DNA of 64,000 bases. Source: Kistimonas sp964291485. GTDB lineage: Bacteria; Pseudomonadota; Gammaproteobacteria; Pseudomonadales; Endozoicomonadaceae. The translations under genes and the position numbers were made by a program. Positions 26,357-34,766 of this stretch are shown piece by piece. Numbering within the stretch: the first letter of the stretch is position 1; the number at the start of each line of letters is the position of its first letter. Below the pieces are notes generated by a model. The model saw nothing but the letters and a program-made list of their open reading frames with translations. It was not told the DNA's origin and searched no databases. The stretch spans positions 62,001 through 126,000 of the forward strand of contig OZ220224.1 in NCBI GenBank assembly GCA_964291485.2. The letters run 5' to 3'.

Positions 26357-26549
26357 CGATGATGAAAGCGTTCTCCCAATTCTTATGTCAAGGGAGTGTT
26401 CGGTAAAAGTGTTTTGCCAGCAATGTTGACAGGTTCGTTATAAAATCCTGCCCCACTCATCCTGTTTTTCAGTCAGACTTCTACCATCCTGTCAGCGTTC
26501 TGATCACAGCTGCCAGTGATGTTACGAATTATTTTTGAGTTGTTCCTTT

Positions 26550-27464
26550 ATGCAGCGTATTGCCTACCTTGCTTTTGCAGCCCTTGGAATTATCTGGGGA
26601 AGTAACTTCCTGTTTGTAAAATGGGCTTCAGCGTTTATCTCGCCCGCACAGATTGTGTTTCTGCGAATCTTTTTTGGTTTCCTGCCACTGTTAGGTTACG
26701 CGGTGGTCCGGAAAGAGATCAAAGTAGCCCATTTCTGTTATTGGCCTCACTTCCTGGTGATGTCGCTACTGGCAGCAGTACTGTATTACTACGCTTTTGC
26801 TGTGGGTATTTCGTTACTGCTGTCCAGCGTAGCCGGGATGTTGAGTGGTTCCATTCCCTTGTTTGCCTTTGTGATGACGCTGATTTTTCTGCGTGATGAA
26901 ACGGTCAGCTTCCAGAAATGTGTGGGTGTGGCGTTGGGCTTTCTCGGAGTATTCATGATTGCCCGTCCCTGGGTTGGGGGGATTGATGGCGTGAATGTTG
27001 AGGGTGTCTTGTACATGGCGCTGGGTTCCCTGAGCCTTGGTGGATCGTTTGTTTACGCCAGGAAATTTCTCTCAGATCTTAATTTGTCTGCTGTGGCGCT
27101 TTCCACGTACCAGATGGCTTTTGCATTGCTGGTCGTTGCCGCTGTGACAGATTTTGATGGGATTTTCCAGATTACCGAGGATACAAAATCCATGGTCGGT
27201 GTTGTGGCTGGCTTGGGGATGCTGGGAACGGGGGTCGCTTTTATTCTTTATTACTTCATTGTGAATCGGTTGGGTGCTCTTACTGCATCTGCCTCGACGT
27301 ATATTCCTCCGGTGGTTGCCCTGATCATTGGGTATTTTGTCATTCATGAGCCCGTCACGCCGCTGGATTTGGTGGCTATGGGGCTTACCCTTTCTGGCGT
27401 TTATCTCCTGCAGAGTGAAAAACAGTGGATCACTGGTGGGCGACTGATTAAAAACCATTCCTGA
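26550..27464 (+). CDS. EamA/DMT-family permease
   Basis: A 304-residue protein from ATG 26550 with ten hydrophobic helices arranged as two EamA halves. The first begins GIIWGSNFLFVKWA and the second is marked by SASTYIPPVVALIIGYFV and EPVTPLDL. DMT proteins are exporters of amino acids and other small metabolites. Its position after ovoA and comA suggests, but does not show, export of a sulfur metabolite. A separate gap and no clear strong ribosome site make co-transcription uncertain. Confidence 0.85.
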   Translation: MQRIAYLAFAALGIIWGSNFLFVKWASAFISPAQIVFLRIFFGFLPLLGYAVVRKEIKVAHFCYWPHFLVMSLLAAVLYYYAFAVGISLLLSSVAGMLSGSIPLFAFVMTLIFLRDETVSFQKCVGVALGFLGVFMIARPWVGGIDGVNVEGVLYMALGSLSLGGSFVYARKFLSDLNLSAVALSTYQMAFALLVVAAVTDFDGIFQITEDTKSMVGVVAGLGMLGTGVAFILYYFIVNRLGALTASASTYIPPVVALIIGYFVIHEPVTPLDLVAMGLTLSGVYLLQSEKQWITGGRLIKNHS

Positions 27465-27590
27465 GCTTTTTTCGATGGATCCTGTGGTTAACACTGACTG
27501 GATCATAAAAGAAATGATCACAGGACTTTAAGACCCTGGTGCAATAGCTGATACTCTTCCCCTGATTTCACCGGATACCTGTTGATTATC

Positions 27591-28283
27591 ATGGCGCGTC
27601 ACATAGCAATTGTCGAAGATGAACCTGCGATTGCCGAGAATTATCGGGATGCTTTCCAGCGGCAGGGGTTTCAGGTCAGCCTTTATGATAACCGGCTTGC
27701 GGCGATGGCGGCCTTTTGCCAGATACTACCGGATCTGGCTGTCATTGATGTGGGCCTGGGGGACGATGTGGAAGGGGGCTTTGAGCTTTGCCGGGAGCTG
27801 CGCAGCCTGGCGCCAACGCTGCCCATCGTGTTCCTGACAGCGCGGGATGATGAGCTGGATGTGATTTCCGGCCTGCGCCTTGGCGCCGATGATTATCTGA
27901 CCAAGGACATCAGCATTGCCCATGTACTGGCCCGGGTGAATGCACTGTTTCGTCGGGTCGATGCCCTAAAGCAGCCGCATCGTGAGCCCGATAAGCTGGA
28001 GCGGGGCAAGCTGGTGCTGGATATTGATTGTCTCACGGCCAGCTGGGCTGATGCCGAGATTCCCCTGACCGTGACCGAGTTCTGGATGGTGCATGCCCTG
28101 GCTCTGCATCCCGGCCATGTCAAAAACCGCCAGCAGCTGATGGATGCGGCGCGGGTGGTACTGGATGACAATACCATCACCTCCCACGTCAAACGGATTC
28201 GTAAGAAATTCCAGTCGGTGGATGCCAGCTTTGCTGCCATTGAAACGGCCTATGGCATGGGTTACCGCTGGAAGGTGGCTTGA
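27591..28283 (+). CDS. pdsR: Response regulator of the proteobacterial dedicated sortase type (PdsR-like)
   Basis: A 230-residue OmpR-family regulator from ATG 27591. Receiver domain: acidic pair in IVEDEP, phospho-acceptor Asp53 in AVIDVGLGDDVEGGFELC, Thr in FLTARDD and Lys in LTKDIS. The DVGLGDDVEGGFELCREL insertion and ADDYLTKDISI are characteristic of the marine dedicated-sortase regulators (PdsR) as I remember them. The winged-helix C-terminus ends ETAYGMGYRWKVA. It lies 33 bp before its kinase gene. No sortase is seen nearby, so the assignment rests on sequence likeness and the partner kinase. Confidence 0.78.
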   Translation: MARHIAIVEDEPAIAENYRDAFQRQGFQVSLYDNRLAAMAAFCQILPDLAVIDVGLGDDVEGGFELCRELRSLAPTLPIVFLTARDDELDVISGLRLGADDYLTKDISIAHVLARVNALFRRVDALKQPHREPDKLERGKLVLDIDCLTASWADAEIPLTVTEFWMVHALALHPGHVKNRQQLMDAARVVLDDNTITSHVKRIRKKFQSVDASFAAIETAYGMGYRWKVA

Positions 28284-28316
28284 TCGAATGACTCGCTCAA
28301 CAGCGGTGGATCGCCG

Positions 28317-30419
28317 GTGAAACTCAGTCGTCAGCTGATATTGGTCAGCCTGCTGGTGTTGGTGTTGCCCTGGGCGGGTGTCCAGTCTGTGCGGGACATG
28401 GAGGCCAGTCTGCGGGATGCGCAGGCGCAGGTGCTGGAGGCATCACTGCAGACTATCGCAACCAGCCTTGAAGTTCGTCAGCAGGTGCCTGAAGCGGTGA
28501 CGGCGCCGATTGACCAGCATATCTATGCCTGGTGGCTGGAGAGTCCGCTGATGCTGGATGGTTATGATGAAGACTGGCAGGCGCAGGGCATGACGGGGCA
28601 AGAGGTCGAGAGTGCTTCTGGTAGGAATAACCCCTTCGGTCCCGAGGTCAACTTCAAGGCTGCTACAGATGGCAAGATGCTCTACCTGTTCTGGAAAGTA
28701 ACAGACGAAAACATTGTCTATCACAACCCGTCCCTGCCTTCTCTTAACAACGGTGATCGGCTTCTGCTGAAACGGCATGACGAGAATGGCCAAGTCATCA
28801 CCTATACCATTGCAACCGAAGCGCCCGGTCCGGTACTGGCGCGCTATATTCGGACGGTGAATGGGCGTGACAGGGTGCAGCGGGAAAACCTGATCCGAGG
28901 CGTCTGGCGTGACACGCCGACAGGCTATCAGCTGGAGCTGGCGATGCCATTGGCCATGGCAAAGGCGGGGCTGGGCTTTTCCGTGATTGATGCCGTGCGG
29001 GCAGCCGATGGCCGGTTGTCAGAACAATGGACAGGCACGGTGGCCCCTGAGGATTCAAAAACTGGCCCGCTGATTACACCGGACCTGCAATTGCGTGAGG
29101 CGTTATCTGCGTTCGTGAAACCGGGGATCAGGCTGGGCGTGATCAACAATGCCGGATGGCTGCTGGCCGGTGTGGAAGAAACAGGACAACCGAACGAGTC
29201 GCAGTATGAGACGGAGATGTTCTGGCTACTCGAATGGCTTTATAACCTCATCCTTAGCCATGGCGGTCTGCCGCAATATCACTCGCACTGGCATGAAGGC
29301 CGTTGGGTCAATGCTGTGGTGAATGAAGCACTGGTCGGACACCCTGCCAGTCAATGGGTTCGGGATGATGGTGTGCTCAGGCTGGTGGTGGCATGGCCGT
29401 TATACCATGACGATAGGATTGCCGGTGCTCTGGTTGCAGAGCAGGGCAGTGAAAAAGCCATGTTACTGGCCGGGCGTGCGTTCAATCGACTTTTTTCCCT
29501 TAGTTTTCTGGCGATGCTGATCACGGTTGTTGGACTGCTGGGTTATGCGGGCTGGCTCTCGTTACGCATTCAGCGCCTGAACCGTGCGGCTGAGCAGGCC
29601 TTTGGTTCGGATGGGCGGGTACGGGATGATTTTCCCGCCAGTCACATGTCGGATGAAATAGGTCAGTTGTCACGTAGTTTTGAGCGATTGCTTGGGAGGT
29701 TGCGGGAGCATACCGATTACCTGCGTTCGCTGGGCAGCAAGCTTTCCCATGAACTGCGTACACCGTTGGCCGTGCTGCGTTCGTCGCTGGATAACTTGTC
29801 CCATGAAGCGTTGGACGAGCAGGCCGGCGTCTATCTGCGTCGGGCTGAGCAGGGGGCTGCGCGACTGAGTGCAATACTGAATGCTATCAATGAGGCGACC
29901 CGGCTGGAGACAGGTATCAGCCATACGGAAAAAGAAACGATCGATTTACGACAGATGCTTGAAGAGCTGAGTGAGGCTTATCGTTGTATCTATCCCGATG
30001 TAGCATTGGAAACTGACTTGCCCGAGAACGCTGTGTTTCTGGAAGTGGCGCCGGAGCTGGTGGTTCAGGCGCTGGATAAACTGGTGAGTAACGCGGTGGA
30101 TTTCTGCCCACCAGAAGGCACTATCCTGATTCGACTGCATCATGAACGCAATACCGTGTGTATTGATGTAGAAAATGATGGACCACTGTTACCTGAAGCG
30201 ATGGCGGGGCGGTTGTTTGATTCCATGGTGTCTGTTCGTGATTCACAAGCCCAAAGTGGTCAGCAAAAGCGGGCAAATAACAATCAGTCCGAACGTTTGC
30301 ACCTTGGGTTAGGGTTATACATTGTCCGACTGGTCATGGATTTTCATGGTGGGAAAGCTTTAGGCTGCAATCGACCTGATGGCTCAGGCGTGTATTTTTC
30401 CCTTAATTTTTACTTGTGA
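28317..30419 (+). CDS. pdsS: Sensor histidine kinase of the dedicated sortase type (PdsS-like)
   Basis: A 700-residue kinase starting at GTG. An N-terminal helix (about 5-25) is followed by a large extracytoplasmic region (about 26-385). Part of this (about 70-240, beginning MLDGYDEDWQ and ending in alternating strands) looks like a carbohydrate-binding-module-9 type beta-sandwich. The second membrane helix is at about 387-410 (LSFLAMLITVVGLLGYAGWL). The H-box has His478 in LSHELRTPLAVL, and the ATPase domain ends with LGLGLYIVRL. Length and layout fit PdsS. It probably reads an envelope or sugar signal and phosphorylates the adjacent regulator. Confidence 0.78.
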   Translation: MKLSRQLILVSLLVLVLPWAGVQSVRDMEASLRDAQAQVLEASLQTIATSLEVRQQVPEAVTAPIDQHIYAWWLESPLMLDGYDEDWQAQGMTGQEVESASGRNNPFGPEVNFKAATDGKMLYLFWKVTDENIVYHNPSLPSLNNGDRLLLKRHDENGQVITYTIATEAPGPVLARYIRTVNGRDRVQRENLIRGVWRDTPTGYQLELAMPLAMAKAGLGFSVIDAVRAADGRLSEQWTGTVAPEDSKTGPLITPDLQLREALSAFVKPGIRLGVINNAGWLLAGVEETGQPNESQYETEMFWLLEWLYNLILSHGGLPQYHSHWHEGRWVNAVVNEALVGHPASQWVRDDGVLRLVVAWPLYHDDRIAGALVAEQGSEKAMLLAGRAFNRLFSLSFLAMLITVVGLLGYAGWLSLRIQRLNRAAEQAFGSDGRVRDDFPASHMSDEIGQLSRSFERLLGRLREHTDYLRSLGSKLSHELRTPLAVLRSSLDNLSHEALDEQAGVYLRRAEQGAARLSAILNAINEATRLETGISHTEKETIDLRQMLEELSEAYRCIYPDVALETDLPENAVFLEVAPELVVQALDKLVSNAVDFCPPEGTILIRLHHERNTVCIDVENDGPLLPEAMAGRLFDSMVSVRDSQAQSGQQKRANNNQSERLHLGLGLYIVRLVMDFHGGKALGCNRPDGSGVYFSLNFYL

Positions 30420-30423
30420 GCCA

Positions 30424-30463
30424 GTAAAAGAAGAACCAACCCTTTAGTGTATTTTTAGGTTGG
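30424..30463 (-). terminator. Candidate terminator for the ankyrin gene
   Basis: Read on the minus strand, CCAACC (within the last codons) pairs with GGTTGG after a 16-nt loop and is followed by TTCTTCTTTTA. The stem is only 6 bp, so confidence is moderate. Confidence 0.45.
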
Positions 30464-32449
30464 CCTCATTTCGTTACTCAAATTTTGAAGGTTTTCATCA
30501 TTTCGAATAATGTGTATTAACTTATCATCTTGAGGGGAGCGTAGTCTGGGGAGTAGACCTTGAAGTTCTACAGTAGCATAACCTTTGTTAGCGCCTTCCC
30601 GTATAAGAAATAGAATAATATCACTATCACAGCGATACATGCATGCAGCTTGAAGAGGTGTTAGTTGTCTATGTTCTACTATTACATCTGGGAGATGTGA
30701 GAACCTGTTAATCTCGGCGCCATGATCTATGAGTAGTCTAATTATTCCAGCGTTACGCTCAATACAGGCTTGAATAAGAGGATCTGTTCCTAAATGATTT
30801 ATATTAATTAAACTAGATAGCCCTGCATTAAAGATAGCTTCAAGCATCCCAAGCTGTCCTGATTGTATAAAAGGAATAATAGGGTTTTTAGTGAGTGGGG
30901 TAGGGGTGTCTTCATGATTTTCATCTGCTTGCTGCATATTAGCCTGTTTTTCACTTAGCTGTGTGGCGGTAAGTAATCGGTAATCGTCGGTTGTTTTAAT
31001 ATGCTTTAAGCCAAACATTCTACATAGTAAAATTTCAAGGATGACCGATAGATCCTCATTTCCTTCCTGGAATGGTTGAAGCAGTAGAAGATCTTGTAAA
31101 AGTTGCATGATGTGTGTTCTTAGCTGATCTTTACATAGGTTTTCGTTGTGTGCTTGACTTATTTTTATCCTATCTGTCGTGATGTTAAATTTATCTATTA
31201 TGTCTAATAGCCTGTTTTTAACTTCTGAAGAATCAATTTGTTTTGTTTTATTGAGTTTTAGTTTGGTTTTCATTCTGGTTATCGTGGCAGTCGCAATATA
31301 TTGATATCCTGAGGATGGTGCAATAAGATTTGCATCGCTTCTTCTCATAAATAATATTTCGCATTCATTATTAAGGCTTCTAATACGCTGAGATATACTA
31401 TCCAAATCTTGCCTGGAATGATGCATTACAATTGTATCATTAAGCAATTTTTTTAACATGTGAGGGCTGTGATTTTTCCGGTCAGGATAAACTTGGAATG
31501 AACCACTATCTGTTATTTCAGGAATATACCCTAACTTAATAATAATTTGTATCAGGTTATCAAGGCTTAATTCAAAAGGTAATGTCATGGTAAGCACGTG
31601 CCGCAGGGCATGCGCCATATGTGTAAAATGGTACGGCCTTATATCTTCCCAGTGTCTACAGAGAGCAGGGAAGGTAGGCTTTACTATCATGCCGCATAAT
31701 TCATCATGTGATTGTGTGACGAAAGTATCATGCTGTTCGTTCATGTGGCGCTCCAGTTGAGATAATGCAGTATCTCCCTGCATGCCGTTATCGACGAATT
31801 CACGTAGTAATTTTTTGTGCTCTTTTGTAAGAGTTGAACTGTTTTCTATATATTTCAGAAGATGTTCAAAAAAGGTATGACGGTTATCGCTCCTTGGTAT
31901 AGATGAATATACATATTGTTCAAATAACAGGGCGATAAATCGAAGATTACAGCGCACTATATGACTTTTATAACGTCTGGATGATGTTGTTCCATCAACT
32001 TCCAGGGTCCAGTTGATGAATTGATTATCTTGACTATGACCGTAATTTTCAGGATTTAGCACTATAACGGTCAGTGATTCGATTGTGTTAAAAAAAGACT
32101 GAGCTTTTTGTTGTAGTGTGACTGGATTAATAGGTGTTGTATCGATCTCTTCTGGTAGTAATGCAGTCCATGGGTTTTGGGGGGCAATAGTTCTTAACTT
32201 ATTAGGATTGTAAACATAAAGCGGAGTAAAAGATTTTTTTTCGTCTCCTTTTTGGTGAGAGGCATCCCAAGTCAATGTCTTTATTAGATATCCTGCTTTG
32301 GGAGAATCCTCACGTGATTGCAGTTTGTGTACTGGTATGAGTCTTTCTGCATCAATAAAGGTTATATTTCTTTTGGGTGAAGGTGGCCGTGGCTCTCTTC
32401 TATATGTAAGTATGCCATTTTGCGTAGCATAGTCTTGACATCTATCCAT
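30455..32449 (-). CDS. Ankyrin-repeat protein with unknown N-terminal region
   Basis: A 664-residue protein, clearly more AT-rich than the kinase gene beside it. The first 500 residues match no family I recognise and have no signal peptide; they begin with a basic, proline-rich segment (YRREPRPPSPKRN). Ankyrin repeats occupy about residues 540-650: QSGQLGMLEAIFNAGL, GTDPLIQACIERNAGIIRLLIDHGAEIN and LTPLQAACMYRCDSDIILFLIREGAN. Ankyrin proteins of host-associated bacteria often act on host proteins as type III or type IV effectors, but no secretion signal was identified. Transfer is suggested by composition. Confidence 0.75.
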   Translation of the reverse strand: MDRCQDYATQNGILTYRREPRPPSPKRNITFIDAERLIPVHKLQSREDSPKAGYLIKTLTWDASHQKGDEKKSFTPLYVYNPNKLRTIAPQNPWTALLPEEIDTTPINPVTLQQKAQSFFNTIESLTVIVLNPENYGHSQDNQFINWTLEVDGTTSSRRYKSHIVRCNLRFIALLFEQYVYSSIPRSDNRHTFFEHLLKYIENSSTLTKEHKKLLREFVDNGMQGDTALSQLERHMNEQHDTFVTQSHDELCGMIVKPTFPALCRHWEDIRPYHFTHMAHALRHVLTMTLPFELSLDNLIQIIIKLGYIPEITDSGSFQVYPDRKNHSPHMLKKLLNDTIVMHHSRQDLDSISQRIRSLNNECEILFMRRSDANLIAPSSGYQYIATATITRMKTKLKLNKTKQIDSSEVKNRLLDIIDKFNITTDRIKISQAHNENLCKDQLRTHIMQLLQDLLLLQPFQEGNEDLSVILEILLCRMFGLKHIKTTDDYRLLTATQLSEKQANMQQADENHEDTPTPLTKNPIIPFIQSGQLGMLEAIFNAGLSSLININHLGTDPLIQACIERNAGIIRLLIDHGAEINRFSHLPDVIVEHRQLTPLQAACMYRCDSDIILFLIREGANKGYATVELQGLLPRLRSPQDDKLIHIIRNDENLQNLSNEMRPT

Positions 32450-32689
32450 TGGATTAATCTCCCTCGGTTATCCATTTACACAATTTTAATGAAAGAAGCT
32501 TGAATTTGAAGTAGTCTCAAAAACATGACGAGTCATAACATAAGTAATGAGACAGTAAAATTTTATGATGATTCTGTTCGTTATGTGTTAGTCAGTGTTT
32601 TTTTCAGATATGTTAGTTGTCAACTATCCGTTACCTTTCAAGTTGTAAGCGCCTCTGTATCAATACATGAAGCGCATAGCTAATGCAGA

Positions 32690-33073
32690 TTAAATGATCA
32701 GATGTCCATGATAATCCTGATCACATCGCATAATAGCTTCTCTTGCAGATGGTGCGTCCAGTTCACTCACCAAGCTGTAGCCTTTTCGCAGCAGGGATTT
32801 TTCACGCCATATATTCCCTTTGAAAGCCGGTAATAACCACACTGCAAGAGAACAGGCAAGAATCAGAAGTGCCATTGTTAGACTGCCAGAGTGTTGAGTC
32901 TGAAGATCCAGCATGTGCAGAATCAGCTGTACGACAAACAGTATTGCGGCAATATTCCAGAGTCGCTTGAACAGGGCCCAGAATACACCAAAGAACAGCG
33001 CCGGCCAGGAAAATCCCTGCTTGACCGCTTCGTGGCCATGGGCGGGGTGATAGTAAACACGGAATCTTTTCAT
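32690..33073 (-). CDS. DUF2628 membrane protein
   Basis: A 127-residue protein beginning MKRFRVYYHPAHG, the usual DUF2628 opening, followed by GFSWPALFFGVFWALFKRLW and two to three hydrophobic helices (about 25-90). The C-terminus (KGYSLVSELDAPSAREAIMRC) also fits that family, in which a conserved short soluble segment follows the helices. Function unknown. It is divergent from the GIY-YIG gene with about 160 bp between them. Confidence 0.8.
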   Translation of the reverse strand: MKRFRVYYHPAHGHEAVKQGFSWPALFFGVFWALFKRLWNIAAILFVVQLILHMLDLQTQHSGSLTMALLILACSLAVWLLPAFKGNIWREKSLLRKGYSLVSELDAPSAREAIMRCDQDYHGHLII

Positions 33074-33232
33074 GGTTTTCTCCGGGTTCGGGTAGTCACT
33101 GTCAGACTGACGGTGATACAGTTCTCACACCGGCAAATGGCCGGAGGCTGTGGCACAAGCATATCAGCCGCCGGTTCCGGGTTATGTTGGTAATTGACGC
33201 AATCGTTTGTGGTGGGAAGGGACTGCGCCTCC

Positions 33233-33508
33233 ATGGCTGAATGGCATCTTTATATGATCCGCTGTGCAAAAGGCACACTGTATACCGGGATTACGACAGA
33301 TGTTTCGCGCCGCTTTCGTGAACACTCGGCAGGGACTGGCAAGGGCGCCAGATATCTCCGGGGGCGTGGCCCTTTGGAGTTGGTTTTTCGTGCCAGTATG
33401 CCAAACCGGGTGATGGCGTCAAAAATGGAGGTGCGAGTGAAGCAATTGACTCGGCAGCGAAAGGAAGCATTGATCTGTGGTGATATGAGATTGGATGACC
33501 TGGTATGA
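33233..33508 (+). CDS. GIY-YIG nuclease-like protein (YhbQ family)
   Basis: A 91-residue single-domain protein from ATG 33233, with GGAAGGGA upstream. The GIY-YIG core is visible: HLYMIRCAKGTLYTGITTDVSRRFREH, where LYM/YTG replace the canonical tripeptides, the catalytic Arg follows in RRFREH, and Glu lies in ASKMEVRVKQL. Members of this group (YhbQ, UPF0213) resemble DNA-repair or endonuclease subunits, but their biological role is not settled. Confidence 0.87.
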   Translation: MAEWHLYMIRCAKGTLYTGITTDVSRRFREHSAGTGKGARYLRGRGPLELVFRASMPNRVMASKMEVRVKQLTRQRKEALICGDMRLDDLV

Positions 33509-33907
33509 GTGTGCATATGGTGCATTCGCCTATTTAAGACCAGCTTATGTTTTACATCTGATTGGCATCAATGATGCCAATCAGATGTGTGTATTATTAA
33601 TCAATGCCCTGAGCTTTTTCTTTTTATTTGAAATCGTAGAGAGCAGTAGCAGTGTTAATCAGGCCTGTCGATTCATTTCTGCAAATGTTTAAAAATTAAT
33701 TGTTTCATCGTGTATCAATAATGAGTTGATGCTGGTCCCTTTTAAATTCTTTGTATTATTTATGAAAAATAATATTCATCTACTTAAGCATTTTTCGGTT
33801 TTGGATCTATGTTATTTATGTGCTTTATAAGGATGACACTCTTTTTTCATGCCTGAATCATTTGTGCAATACGAATGATGCTGTTATCACCTGTGAGTGT
33901 GAGGGCT
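33509..33907. other. 400-bp AT-rich intergenic region
   Basis: It contains a perfect 15-bp inverted repeat (listed separately) and otherwise long AT-rich sequence without a convincing gene. A 65-residue open frame at 33495-33692 is hydrophobic but lacks a ribosome site. The promoter of the trypsin-like protease must lie here. Confidence 0.5.
33554..33588. repeat. Perfect 15-bp inverted repeat
   Basis: ACATCTGATTGGCAT at 33554-33568 and its exact complement at 33574-33588 flank a 5-nt loop CAATG. The following bases (GTGTATTATTAA) are not a clean T tract. It could be a terminator for the GIY-YIG gene or a mobile-hairpin repeat. Confidence 0.7.
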
Positions 33908-34708
33908 ATGCATTCTACTGAAATGTCGGTAAATCCCATTAGGTTTTTGGTTTTTTTGCTGCTGTCCTGCTTGTGTATGGTGGATGTGCACAGTGATCCT
34001 TCACAATTAAGAATTGTTGGAGGCCGGGATGTTCCTCATGGAAAGCAGCCCTGGCAGGTTTCGTTTCAGGATGGCAGGGAGCATTTTTGTGGTGGTTCAT
34101 TGATTGCGCCACAGTGGGTTTTGACAGCAGCGCATTGTCTTGACAATTACACGCAGGAAACACTGAGGGATATTGAATTGTGGGTTAATCCCGTCAAGCT
34201 TTCAGGGGGGGGGAAACCCCTGAGAGCCGTCGAGGCCTATTTTCATGATGACACCAGCGCAGATATCGCACTGATCAAGCTGGGCAGGCCTATTCTGAAT
34301 ATTCCTTATCTTGCTCTGGCCGATGATGCAACGATGGAGGAATCGGCTCTGCCTGGCATGTTGGCCACAGTATCAGGATGGGGTACCACGAGAGAAGGCG
34401 ACTACCACATGCCCGAAACGTTAAAAACGATTGAGGTGCCTCTTGTGCCACAAGCCTACTGTCGTTTGTCCTATGACAATGACATTGCAGATTATGAATT
34501 TTGTGCGGGATATGTCGATGGGGGAAGAGATGCTTGCCAGGGGGACAGTGGTGGAGCGCTGGTGATCAAGCATGATGGCAGCTATGTTCAGGCTGGTATC
34601 GTGTCTTGGGGGTCTGGGTGTGCGAGGCCATTCATGTATGGTGTCTATACTCGTGTGGCTTCGTTTACGGACTGGATTGGACATGTGATTGGTGGCGGGG
34701 ATAATTAG
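33908..34708 (+). CDS. Secreted trypsin-like serine protease
   Basis: About 266 residues from ATG 33908 (in-frame ATGs at 33875 and 33923 are alternatives; none has an ideal ribosome site). A signal peptide (FLVFLLLSCLCMVDVHS) is followed by a short propeptide and the activation site LR-IVGG, where trypsin-like cleavage frees the new N-terminus. The catalytic triad is complete: His in TAAHC, Asp in SADIALIKL and Ser in CQGDSGG. Asp six residues before the Ser (RDACQGDSGG) predicts cleavage after Lys/Arg. It is an S1A protease, uncommon in bacteria but frequent in marine host-associated gammaproteobacteria. Confidence 0.9.
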   Translation: MHSTEMSVNPIRFLVFLLLSCLCMVDVHSDPSQLRIVGGRDVPHGKQPWQVSFQDGREHFCGGSLIAPQWVLTAAHCLDNYTQETLRDIELWVNPVKLSGGGKPLRAVEAYFHDDTSADIALIKLGRPILNIPYLALADDATMEESALPGMLATVSGWGTTREGDYHMPETLKTIEVPLVPQAYCRLSYDNDIADYEFCAGYVDGGRDACQGDSGGALVIKHDGSYVQAGIVSWGSGCARPFMYGVYTRVASFTDWIGHVIGGGDN

Positions 34709-34766
34709 TTGTTGCCTATCAATATGACTTTTTTATCTAGGACGCTTGAGGATAAATCGTTATTTG

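Noticed and set aside
27465..27590. Nested short repeats (GATCAT/ATGATC and TCCTGTG/CACAGGA) between the DMT permease and pdsR
   Set aside because: The pairings compete with each other and there is no T tract, so I did not call a terminator or operator.
33495..33692. 65-codon hydrophobic frame after the GIY-YIG gene
   Set aside because: It runs through a 15-bp inverted repeat, overlaps the end of the previous gene and has no ribosome site.
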